Under the pieces are notes generated by a model that did no database searches, was not told the origin of the DNA, and saw nothing but the letters and a program-made list of their open reading frames with translations. Both the position numbers and the translations under genes were made by a program. Shown here piece after piece: positions 11,775 through 19,061 of a stretch of 64,000 nt of DNA. Origin of the DNA: Thermoleophilum album (GTDB lineage Bacteria; Actinomycetota; Thermoleophilia; Solirubrobacterales; Thermoleophilaceae); contig NZ_FNWJ01000001.1 in assembly GCF_900108055.1 (NCBI RefSeq), positions 930,001-994,000 of the forward strand. The letters are read 5' to 3'. Within the stretch, counting starts at the first letter, position 1. The number at the start of each line of letters is the position of its first letter.

Positions 11775-12908
11775 TTAGCTGCGGGAGCGATGCGCTCGGC
11801 CCTGCGTTAGCTCGGCAAGGCAAGCATCGAGCGCCGAGAGCAGCCGGTCGCTAGCCGCTCGGTCGCGCACCGCGATCCGCACCCGCGCTCGGTCGCCCAA
11901 CGCCGCTCTCGAAGCCACGCGCACGGCGCGCCGCTCGAGGGCGCGAGCGAGCTCCCGGCCGTCGATGCCGAGCTTCGCCACCCACAGGAAGTTGGCTTCG
12001 CTCGGCGAAACGTCGAAGCCCCGCGCGCGGAGCTCGCGCGCCAGGCGTTCGCGCTCGGCGACGATGCGGCCGACTTGCCCCTCGACCCAACTTTCCCTCA
12101 TGAGCGCCTCGGTCGCCGCGGCCACCGCCGGCGCCGATACCCCGAGGGTCGGTGTCACAAAGCCCGCTCGGTGGGCGAGCGTTGGCGGCAGCACGGCGTA
12201 GCCGATTCGCAAGCCCGCGAGGCCGAACGCCTTCGAGAAAGTGCGCAGCAGCACCACGTTGCAGCGGTTAGACAGGCGCAGCACCGCGTCGCGGTGCTCC
12301 CGGCGCTGGTAGTCGATCAGTGCCTCGTCGACGATCAGCAGCTGCTCGCAGCGGAGAGTCTGCGCGACCGCCGCGAGTTGCGCAGACGTGAAGTAGTGAC
12401 CAGTGGGGTCGTCGGGATTGCAGATCAGAAGGTCGCAACCCGCGCTCGCCGCGCGCGCTAGGGCCTCGCTCGTGCGCTCGATCGGCCGCGCCTTCTTGCC
12501 GGCGCGCTCGATCGCAAGCGGCAGAAGCGGATGGGATGGCCAGGTCACCGCCACCTCTTCGCTGCCTGCCAGGTGTGCGAGCACCCGCTCGAGCAGATCG
12601 GAGATGCCGTGGCCGACCGCGATCAGTGCCGCCTCGACGCCGAGTCGTTCGGCGAGGGCCGAGCGCAGGCCGGCGGCGTGACGGTCGGGTGGCAGGTTGA
12701 TCGGACCACGTAGCGCGGCGATCGCCGCGTTCACGACCTCCGGGTCCGGCATCTGGGGAGATTCGGTGCGCGAGAGGTCGACGATCTCGGCTCGCGCCAA
12801 CGCGCGGCGCCGCCGTTCGCGTCGCCGCTCGGCCGCGGCCACTAGCACCTCCGGGGGAACGTCGTCGTACTGGCGGTAGCGGTCGAGCAAACCCACCGCC
12901 CTGATCAT
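11775..12908 (-). CDS. Class I/II PLP-dependent aminotransferase (HisC/CobD-like)
   Basis: 377 residues. A fold-type I aminotransferase. The PLP lysine lies in RTFSKAFGLAGLRIGY and the cofactor Asn/Asp motifs in CNPDDPTG and IVDEALIDYQ. This pattern is shared by histidinol-phosphate aminotransferase and threonine-phosphate decarboxylase, so the substrate cannot be fixed from sequence. There are no histidine or cobalamin genes nearby to decide. A small membrane protein gene lies 23 bp upstream on the same strand. Confidence 0.85.
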   Translation of the reverse strand: MIRAVGLLDRYRQYDDVPPEVLVAAAERRRERRRRALARAEIVDLSRTESPQMPDPEVVNAAIAALRGPINLPPDRHAAGLRSALAERLGVEAALIAVGHGISDLLERVLAHLAGSEEVAVTWPSHPLLPLAIERAGKKARPIERTSEALARAASAGCDLLICNPDDPTGHYFTSAQLAAVAQTLRCEQLLIVDEALIDYQRREHRDAVLRLSNRCNVVLLRTFSKAFGLAGLRIGYAVLPPTLAHRAGFVTPTLGVSAPAVAAATEALMRESWVEGQVGRIVAERERLARELRARGFDVSPSEANFLWVAKLGIDGRELARALERRAVRVASRAALGDRARVRIAVRDRAASDRLLSALDACLAELTQGRAHRSRS

Positions 12909-12931
12909 GGCGCCTCGGCGCGCTTTTCACG

Positions 12932-13411
12932 TCACCGGGCAGGTGCGAGTTGCGGGCCCGGACCTTGAACTACCAGGAACCAGACGGCGAAGACCGCTAC
13001 CGCGACGACCACCGAGACACCGAAGACGGTCTCCAGCGCGCCTTCGTCCTGGCGGTGTCCGGCGGCCCGGCGCACGAGCTTCCAAGCGTGGTCGACACGA
13101 CGCGCGACCGCCAGCGTCAGGAGCAGCGTCGCGAGCGAGCCGAGCACCGCAACGACGATGCCGCCAAGAGCGCTTCCCGTGAGGTACTCGAAGTGCGAAC
13201 CCAACCACAGCCAAGCGAGCGGCTGCGGACCGAGCACGCTCACGCACAGCAACAGCTCGAGCGCCAAGAGCGCGGCCGCGAGCGCGCGGTCGAGCAGAGC
13301 GACGAGCGGCGACCTTCGGGCATCGCCGACGCGATACCGACGCGTACGCGCGGTGCCCGGACGTCGCCCGATGAAGAGCCCGCCGGTGTCGGTGGGATCG
13401 GTCTTCGGCAT
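12932..13411 (-). CDS. Hypothetical membrane protein, three predicted helices
   Basis: 159 residues, not recognised. A basic N-terminus (about residues 1-35) is followed by three hydrophobic stretches near residues 36-60, 75-103 and 127-149, separated by short charged loops (RRVDHAWKLVRRAAGHRQDE). It begins with an ATG. The opposite strand is also open here but encodes an implausibly charged sequence. Its position between the aminotransferase and fadD, all on the minus strand, suggests co-transcription without hinting at function. Confidence 0.65.
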   Translation of the reverse strand: MPKTDPTDTGGLFIGRRPGTARTRRYRVGDARRSPLVALLDRALAAALLALELLLCVSVLGPQPLAWLWLGSHFEYLTGSALGGIVVAVLGSLATLLLTLAVARRVDHAWKLVRRAAGHRQDEGALETVFGVSVVVAVAVFAVWFLVVQGPGPQLAPAR

Positions 13412-13490
13412 CGCTACGCAGCCGCGCCGCCGCGCTCGGAAACCGCGCGCTCTTAGCGGGTCGCGACGCTAGGCGAGCGCGGCTGCGCGC

Positions 13491-13586
13491 TCAGCTGTCG
13501 CCGTACAGCCCGTCGATCACGTGCGCGTACTTCTCTTGCACGACCTGCCGCTTGACCTTGAGCGTTGGCGTGAGCTCGCCGGTCGG
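13491..13586 (-). pseudogene. Severed C-terminal tail of fadD, in frame after an amber codon
   Basis: Reading on in the same frame past the TAG at 13587-13589 gives 31 residues, [20 protein letters not shown] and then [11 protein letters not shown], followed by TGA at 13491-13493. This is the expected end of a FadD15-type acyl-CoA synthetase, including the A10-type lysine motif (LKVKR) used in adenylation. Without readthrough it is not translated. Confidence 0.85.
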
Positions 13587-15296
13587 CTACGAAAAGTCGT
13601 GCGGCAGGATCGCGAACTTCTTGATCTGCTCCACGCGACCGAAGTGCGAGTTGACCTCGTCGACCACCTTCTGGATCTCTTCGCGCACCCGGGGATCGGC
13701 CGCCAACTTGGCCGGATCGGACTCCTCGATCCCCAGTTTCGCGGCGAGCTGCGGCGCGTTTTCCGGATCGAGCGTGATCAGCGCGACCAGATACGGCCGA
13801 CGATCACCGATCACCACCGCCTGTGAGATCCAGGGGCTCTGCTTGAGCTGGTTCTCGATGTTGGCAGGCGTGATGTTCTTGCCCCCGGCCGTGATGATGA
13901 TGTCCTTCTTGCGGCCGGTGATGTAGAGGAAGCCGTCCTCGTCGATCCGCCCGATGTCGCCGGTGTGCAGCCAACCCTCCGGATCGATCGCCCGGCGCGT
14001 TGCCTCCTCCTCCTTGTAGTAACCCCGGAAGATGTTGGGCCCGCGCACGAGGATCTCGCCGTCCTCGGCGATCTTCACCTCGACGCCAGGTAGCGGCTTG
14101 CCGACCGAACCGAATCGGAAGTCGTCGGGCTCGTTGACCGTGGCGACAGTCGCCGTTTCAGTCATGCCGTAGCCCTCCATGACCGGCACCCCACAGGCGT
14201 AGAAGAACTCGAGGATCTCCTTTGCGATCGGAGCGGCGCCGGTGGTCGCCTGGCGCAAACGGCCACCGAAGATTGCGCGCACCTTGCTGAAAAGCTCCTC
14301 GTCGGCGCGCTCGAAGGCCTTCCTCAGCTCCTCGGGGACCGGTTCTCCTCGCGCTTCCGCCAGTCGCACCTTGAGACCCAGCTCGACGGCTTTCTCCAAC
14401 TGTTCCTTGTCGGGTGCAGCGGCCGTTGCGAGCGCGTAGATCTTCTCGAAGATGCGCGGCACCGAGGGCAAGTAGGTCGGTTTGACCTCTTGCAGGTCCT
14501 GGACGATCTTCTGCGGATCCCGCGACCAGTAGGCGATGGTGACGCCGAGATCGATCGACGCGAACTGGATCAGGATCGCGAACGCGTGCGCGAGCGGCAG
14601 GAAGAGATAGGCAACGTCGTCGGTCTCAAGGACTGCCTGCGACACCACCGCATCAGTGATGTCGCGGTAGTTGCCGTGCGAAAGTAGACAGCCCTTTGGC
14701 GGTCCAGTGGTGCCGGACGTGTAGATGTAGAGGCAGATGTCGTCACGCGTCACGGACCGGTAACGACGCTCGTACTCCGACGCCTCTATCGCGCGTCCGC
14801 GCTCCCGCAGTTGGTCGAGCGTGATGAAGTCGTCTCCCTCAAGTCCCGACGGATCGAACACGATTACGTGCTCGAGCTGAGGCAGGCGCTCGCGCACCGC
14901 GCGGATCTTCGCGACCTGCTCGGCGTCCTCGGCGAACACCGCACGCGAGTCAGAGTGGGCGAGAACGTACTCGCACTCTTCGGGCGAGTTCGTTTGGTAG
15001 ATCGTCACGAAGGTGGCGCCGGCCCCGACGATCCCGAAACAGGCGTGCGTCCACTCGGGTCGCGTGTGCGACAGGATCGAGACCTTGTCACCAGGCTCGA
15101 TCCCCAGCGAAACTAGGCCGAGCGCGACCTCGCGCACGCGGTCGCCTAGTTCGCGGTAAGTGAGATCCTGCCACTGGTCACCGACCTTGAAGCGTTGCGC
15201 GGGCTTGTCGGCGTAGCGCTCCGCGGCCAGCGGGACGAGATCGGCGATCGTGCGCGAGCCGGTGCCGAGACCGGTCTCGATCGTGCGAGCTTCCAT
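13587..15296 (-). CDS. fadD: Long-chain acyl-CoA synthetase, truncated by in-frame TAG
   Basis: 569 residues up to the stop. An ANL-superfamily AMP-binding enzyme that activates fatty acids to acyl-CoA. Motifs in order: YTSGTTGPPKGCLLSHGN (A3), GYGMTETATVATVNEP (A5), LHTGDIGRIDEDGFLYITGR (A7-A8), then KKDIIITAGGKNITPANIE. The frame stops with TAG right after ILPHDFS, and the expected C-terminal tail continues in the same frame for 31 codons. As it stands the protein lacks its catalytic C-terminal lysine, so it is either a recent pseudogene, a sequence error or a readthrough product. AGGAGG stands upstream of the ATG. Confidence 0.92.
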   Translation of the reverse strand: MEARTIETGLGTGSRTIADLVPLAAERYADKPAQRFKVGDQWQDLTYRELGDRVREVALGLVSLGIEPGDKVSILSHTRPEWTHACFGIVGAGATFVTIYQTNSPEECEYVLAHSDSRAVFAEDAEQVAKIRAVRERLPQLEHVIVFDPSGLEGDDFITLDQLRERGRAIEASEYERRYRSVTRDDICLYIYTSGTTGPPKGCLLSHGNYRDITDAVVSQAVLETDDVAYLFLPLAHAFAILIQFASIDLGVTIAYWSRDPQKIVQDLQEVKPTYLPSVPRIFEKIYALATAAAPDKEQLEKAVELGLKVRLAEARGEPVPEELRKAFERADEELFSKVRAIFGGRLRQATTGAAPIAKEILEFFYACGVPVMEGYGMTETATVATVNEPDDFRFGSVGKPLPGVEVKIAEDGEILVRGPNIFRGYYKEEEATRRAIDPEGWLHTGDIGRIDEDGFLYITGRKKDIIITAGGKNITPANIENQLKQSPWISQAVVIGDRRPYLVALITLDPENAPQLAAKLGIEESDPAKLAADPRVREEIQKVVDEVNSHFGRVEQIKKFAILPHDFS

Positions 15297-15436
15297 CCTG
15301 TGCCCTCCTCCTGGCGCTCCTCGTAAGGGCTCCGTCGAGCCCGTCGTACGGATTCTAAGGAGCGCCCGGGGGAGGGTTAGCCCTTAGAAGATTCGTGCGC
15401 AGCTGGCTGTTGTGCTGGCGGCCCGAGCTCGCAGCA

Positions 15437-15631
15437 TCAAGCGCGGATCACCTGCGAACGTTTGGCGCCTTCGGAGCGCCGCTGCTCGTCTCTGACGGTC
15501 TCGAGGAAGAGCTGTTTGTCGATGCGGCCGTTGAGGATCGGTACACCGAGTTCGACGCATTTGCGGATCACTTCTCGCCGGTGCATTCCCGCCTCACGGC
15601 CGAGCTCGGTGGGCGTCAGGTGGATCGCCAT
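15437..15631 (-). CDS. Small conserved-looking protein, possible helix-turn-helix
   Basis: 64 residues, not assigned to a family with certainty. The sequence TPTELGREAGMHRREVIRKC followed by VELGVPILNGRIDKQLFLET resembles a small winged or helix-turn-helix DNA-binding fold, in which a specific ligand or promoter is unknown. A GAGGAGGAG stretch lies 10-12 bases before the ATG, which supports translation. It stands alone between fadD and the Nif3 gene. Confidence 0.6.
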   Translation of the reverse strand: MAIHLTPTELGREAGMHRREVIRKCVELGVPILNGRIDKQLFLETVRDEQRRSEGAKRSQVIRA

Positions 15632-15751
15632 CGTGGAACCGCTCCTCCTCCTCGCTTGTAACGATCATTTCGAGGTTACCCCCGCCAGGGGACGTTGCAA
15701 ACCCTTCAGCAAGTAGCCAGCAGAGGTGCCGCTGCCGGTCACTAAATCGGG

Positions 15752-16516
15752 CTAAATCGGGTTCGGAAAGTCGACGAACGAGTGCCGCACACCGAAGCGC
15801 GCGGCGACAACCTCCCCGAGACGCTGGATCCCCAGCGTTTCCGTGGCGTAGTGGCCGGCGGCCAAAAAATGAACGCCGCGTTCGCGTGCCTCCGCGAAGG
15901 CAGCCTCGCGCGGCTCGCCAGTCAACAACGCGTCGATGCCGGCCGTTCGCGCCTCCGTTAGCGCCTCAGCGCCCGCTCCGCTTACGACTCCCACGCGGCG
16001 CACCAGTGGCGGTCCGAACGGCAGGCACAATGGCTCTCGTCTGCTGAGCTCGCGACAGCGCTGGACGAGTTCTTCGATCGTCAGCGGCGGGTCAGCTTCG
16101 GCCACGAAGCCGATCGCGTGTCCGCGCACCTCAGCGAAGCGCTCGCGCACGTTCAGCCCAAGCGCGCGGGCGAGCAACACGTTGTTGCCGATTTCGGGGT
16201 GCGCGTCGAGCGGTAGGTGGTAGGCGGCCAGCGCGACGTCGGCAGCCAGCAGCGTGCGCAGGCGTTCGCGCAGCGGTCCCGCGATCGTCGTCGGGCCCGA
16301 GCCCCAGAAGAGGCCGTGGTGGGCGAGTACGAGCTCGGCTCCGATCTCGACGGCCCGGGCGAGCGTCCCGGCGTGGGCGGACACACACGTCGCGACGTGG
16401 GACACCTGACGGTCCTCGGTGGCGGCGACTTGCAGGCCGTTCGGACACCAGTCCGTGTACTGCCTGACGTCGAGCAGCGCATCGAGGTGCGCGACGATCT
16501 CTTCGACGGTGGGCAC
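15752..16516 (-). CDS. Nif3-like dinuclear metal centre hexameric protein
   Basis: 254 residues. NIF3/DUF34 family, cytosolic toroid hexamers with two metals per subunit; the function is unsettled (often labelled GTP cyclohydrolase 1 type 2). Metal-binding sequences include LVLAHHGLFWG near residue 62-72, YHLPLDAHPEIGNN near 98-111 and LAAGHYATETLG near the C-terminus. GTG start at 16516. TAACTT lies eight bases upstream on the same strand. Confidence 0.88.
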   Translation of the reverse strand: MPTVEEIVAHLDALLDVRQYTDWCPNGLQVAATEDRQVSHVATCVSAHAGTLARAVEIGAELVLAHHGLFWGSGPTTIAGPLRERLRTLLAADVALAAYHLPLDAHPEIGNNVLLARALGLNVRERFAEVRGHAIGFVAEADPPLTIEELVQRCRELSRREPLCLPFGPPLVRRVGVVSGAGAEALTEARTAGIDALLTGEPREAAFAEARERGVHFLAAGHYATETLGIQRLGEVVAARFGVRHSFVDFPNPI

Positions 16517-16524
16517 GAGCGAGC

Positions 16525-16530
16525 AAGTTA
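16525..16530 (-). promoter_or_regulatory. -10 element of the Nif3-family gene, apparently leaderless
   Basis: TAACTT on the minus strand ends eight bases before the GTG at 16516, and no ribosome-binding site is visible. Confidence 0.4.
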
Positions 16531-16673
16531 GCCGTCACCACGAGCGCTGCGCGTTTGCTGGGCCACGAGGGCTGCACGTTCGCGCAGGCACCGGCGACCT
16601 CGGGCACGCTACCGGCTGGCGAACCTACCAGGCTGCGTGTAGCATGGGAGGCGACCCCACGGGCAGAGGGATT

Positions 16674-16689
16674 GAGGCGGGAACGCCTC
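16674..16689 (+). other. Short inverted repeat upstream of the ECF sigma gene
   Basis: GAGGCG and CGCCTC flank a GGAA loop about 30 bp before the sigma-factor ATG. It could be an operator or an mRNA hairpin near the ribosome-binding region. The rest of the 204-bp gap holds nothing else I can name. Confidence 0.3.
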
Positions 16690-16720
16690 CAAGCTCGGCA
16701 CGTGTCGGGCGCAGGCGAGG

Positions 16721-18295
16721 ATGAGCGCTGCCACCGCCACAGTCACGAGACCGGCCACAGCGGTCGACCCCCAACAACCGGCCGGCGTCGGAACGGTCGA
16801 CGATCGCGTGCTGGTCGCGCGCATACGGCGTGGCGACGAACGCGCTTTCGAGGAGCTCTACCGTCTTTACCGGCGGCCGCTGTTGTCGTTCTTGCGTCGC
16901 CTGACTGGTGACGATGCGCGCGCCGAGGATCTTCTGCAGGAGACGTTCCTCTCGGCCTTGCGTCGAATCCGCAGCAGCGAACAAAACTTGGCGCTCAAAC
17001 CGTGGCTCTTCGAGATTGCGCGCAACGCCGCCATCGACTCTTGGCGGCGCACCAACCGGGCCGACGAGGTGCCGCTCGAGGGTGTCTTCGGGAGTGGGCA
17101 TGAGCCCTCCGGCGAGCCGGACGTCGAGGTCTCCGCGCGTGAGCAGCTGAAGCTGTTGCGTGGGGCTTTCGACGAGCTGCCGCGGCAGCAGGCGCGGGCG
17201 CTGGTGATGCGCGAGCTCGAGGGGCGAAGCTACGAAGAGATCGCGGGCGAACTCGCGCTTTCGCGGTCCGCCGTGGAGAGCACCATCTTCCGGGCCCGCC
17301 GGCGACTGGAGCGCGAGTACGAGCTCCTCGCCGACGGCTCCCGCTGCCGCAGCGCACGTGACGCCGTGGCGCGGATCACCAGTGGGCGAGCGCGCGGCGC
17401 CGACGAACGGCTGCTCGCGCGCCACTGCCGCCGCTGCGTGCTCTGCCGCCGCTACGCGCGCGCTCACGGGGTCGAGCCGCTGCGGACGCTGGTCGACAAG
17501 GTCGCTGCCGCACTGTCGCCGCTACCGCTCTTCTTCGAGCGCTTGGCTGCACGTATCGCGGGCGCCGGGATGCCGGCCGCGCCGGACCTGCCAGCGAGCG
17601 CAGGCAAGGGCGTAGCTGCTGCCGTCGCCGCGCTCGCCGCGCTTGGCGCGGCCGTTGGTATCGAGGGCGACAAGCCTGCGTCCCCAATCCGTCACCCCGT
17701 GCCGCTGGTCGCGCCGCAGTCAACGGCGGGCAGCGCAAGTCCGCGGGCGCCGCGCCCTAGTCAGGACAGCAAGCGGTCCCCCGCGGCGCAGCGCGCGACC
17801 GACGAGCGGGACGGGCGAGGGTTCTCGGGCGGCGGCCGCAGTCGACTCTCTAAAGGCGGCGATTCGCGTGTGCGGCAGGCGCCGAGTAGCCCCGCTGCTG
17901 TTGGGCCGCACGGGGATCGCTCGCACTCGCAGCCGTCGTCGGTGCTGCCGCTTGTGCGAGAGATCGACCCGGGGCGTGGCGCGAGCGACGTACAACGCAG
18001 CACGGGCAGTCTTGTCGGTGGTGTCGGGGAGACGCTCGGCAACACTGTGCAGGGAACGGGCAGTGCCACGGGTGGTGTAATCGGCGGCGTCGGCAGCACG
18101 GTCGGCGGTACGACACGTGCACTGGGCGGCGTTGTTGGTGATGCGACTGGCAACCGGCCCCTCGGTGATGCGATCACGGGTGTCGGCACGACCGTCGAGG
18201 GTGCGGTGAACGGCCTCGGCGCCACCACCCAGGGGCTGACCGACGGGCTGGGCGCCGCCGTCAAGGGTCTTACAGGCGGCGGACTCTCGCGCTAG
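16721..18295 (+). CDS. ECF sigma factor fused to a zinc finger, a hydrophobic helix and a Gly-rich tail
   Basis: 524 residues. Sigma-70 region 2 spans about 27-108 (EDLLQETFLSALRRI) and region 4 about 143-200 (LEGRSYEEIAGELALSRSAV). It is followed by a Cys cluster (C209, C236, C239, C242, in HCRRCVLCRRY) that resembles the zinc finger of anti-sigma factors. A hydrophobic Ala/Gly helix lies at 297-314 and a 200-residue low-complexity tail follows; residues 428-524 repeat VGG/GTV units. Usual ECF factors are about 200 residues. The fusion suggests a sigma factor carrying its own membrane tether or control domain. No separate anti-sigma gene is adjacent. Confidence 0.85.
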   Translation: MSAATATVTRPATAVDPQQPAGVGTVDDRVLVARIRRGDERAFEELYRLYRRPLLSFLRRLTGDDARAEDLLQETFLSALRRIRSSEQNLALKPWLFEIARNAAIDSWRRTNRADEVPLEGVFGSGHEPSGEPDVEVSAREQLKLLRGAFDELPRQQARALVMRELEGRSYEEIAGELALSRSAVESTIFRARRRLEREYELLADGSRCRSARDAVARITSGRARGADERLLARHCRRCVLCRRYARAHGVEPLRTLVDKVAAALSPLPLFFERLAARIAGAGMPAAPDLPASAGKGVAAAVAALAALGAAVGIEGDKPASPIRHPVPLVAPQSTAGSASPRAPRPSQDSKRSPAAQRATDERDGRGFSGGGRSRLSKGGDSRVRQAPSSPAAVGPHGDRSHSQPSSVLPLVREIDPGRGASDVQRSTGSLVGGVGETLGNTVQGTGSATGGVIGGVGSTVGGTTRALGGVVGDATGNRPLGDAITGVGTTVEGAVNGLGATTQGLTDGLGAAVKGLTGGGLSR

Positions 18296-18355
18296 CGGCG
18301 CTCGGCGCGACGCTTCCGCGCGCCTGAGATGCGTACCGCTCACCAGAGCAGCATC

Positions 18356-18415
18356 GGCTGTGGCCGGCTAGCACGCGGCCAGTGTGGCTGTGGCCGGCTA
18401 GCACGCGGCCAGTGT
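18356..18415 (+). repeat. Two tandem copies of a 30-bp unit, each with an internal hairpin
   Basis: The units occupy 18356-18385 and 18386-18415 and are identical. Each contains TGGCCG-N9-CGGCCA, able to form a six-pair stem. The repeat lies between the sigma gene stop and the start of the next gene. If translated upstream of 18452 it would give a repeated peptide, but the better start is downstream. Confidence 0.85.
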
Positions 18416-18436
18416 TCGTCGCAGGCTCGCGCGCTG

Positions 18437-18442
18437 TATGTT
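18437..18442 (+). promoter_or_regulatory. -10 element before the 114-residue hypothetical gene
   Basis: TATGTT ends nine bases before the ATG at 18452. The intervening CGGGGGCGC could instead act as a weak ribosome-binding site. Confidence 0.35.
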
Positions 18443-18451
18443 CGGGGGCGC

Positions 18452-18796
18452 ATGGCGGGCAGTCGTGGCAGGCCCGATCAACCGGCGTCGCGTGACGACG
18501 AACCGCTCGGTGTCGGCGAGAGCGGCGCACGGGTGGGCGAGGGCGGCGCACCGGTCGTCGAGGGCGACGATCAGCAGTTCCTACAAGCGCTGATGGAGAC
18601 AAGCCTCTACTCGATCGGCGCCTACTTCTCGGACCGTCACCCGGAGCTCGTCGATCAGGTGATCGCGGAAAGCGAGGAGATCGAACGCATCGGCCTCGGC
18701 GAGTACGCCCGTCGCGAGGGCCTGCCCGTAGAGCAGTGTTTCGAGACGCTGCTCACCGGGCTCGCCCTGCGCTACTACAACGCGGTCGCTTCCTGA
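18452..18796 (+). CDS. Hypothetical acidic protein
   Basis: 114 residues, not recognised. The first 45 residues are polar and Gly/Glu-rich; the rest (QQFLQALMETSLYSIGAYFS, then EIERIGLGEYARREGLPVEQ) looks like a compact helical domain. No membrane segment or metal motif. The frame is open 41 codons further upstream through the tandem repeat, but the ATG at 18452 has the better context. It lies between the sigma gene and tRNA-Pro. Confidence 0.6.
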   Translation: MAGSRGRPDQPASRDDEPLGVGESGARVGEGGAPVVEGDDQQFLQALMETSLYSIGAYFSDRHPELVDQVIAESEEIERIGLGEYARREGLPVEQCFETLLTGLALRYYNAVAS

Positions 18797-18971
18797 GGCC
18801 TTCCAGGCGAGGTCCTCGGCCGGGCGCTGGTGCGTCGCTGGCAGGGTCTCGTCGTCTAGGGTGCTGGGGGTGGCTGGCGGTGCGCGATCGGCGCAAGCTC
18901 ACGGAAATCGACGCCGGTCCGTAGCCGCTGCCCTGCCACGGCTCGTGTGCACAGCGGTAGGCTTTCCCCTG

Positions 18972-19045
18972 CGGGCTGTGGCGCAGCCTGGTAGCGCGCT
19001 CCGTTCGGGTCGGAGAGGTCGCCGGTTCAAATCCGGCCAGCCCGA
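18972..19045 (+). tRNA. tRNA-Pro (anticodon CGG)
   Basis: A 74-nt cloverleaf. The acceptor stem CGGGCTG pairs with CAGCCCG, with discriminator A. The D arm is GCGCAGCCTGGTAGCGC, the anticodon stem CTCCG/CGGAG encloses TTCGGGT (anticodon CGG), and the T arm GCCGG-TTCAAAT-CCGGC is complete. CCA is not encoded. It reads proline CCG codons, which are common in this GC-rich DNA. Confidence 0.96.
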
Positions 19046-19061
19046 TTTTCGATCGAGTGTC

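Noticed and set aside
12950-13456. 168-codon plus-strand frame over the small membrane protein gene
   Set aside because: Its translation is almost entirely charged Arg/Glu and has no hydrophobic core, whereas the minus strand gives three clear membrane segments.
17720-18343. 207-codon minus-strand frame opposite the sigma factor tail
   Set aside because: It mirrors the low-complexity tail; the plus strand is continuous with sigma regions 2 and 4.
18861-19061. Upstream extension of the sugar-dehydrogenase frame
   Set aside because: It would translate straight through tRNA-Pro; the signal peptide begins after the tRNA.
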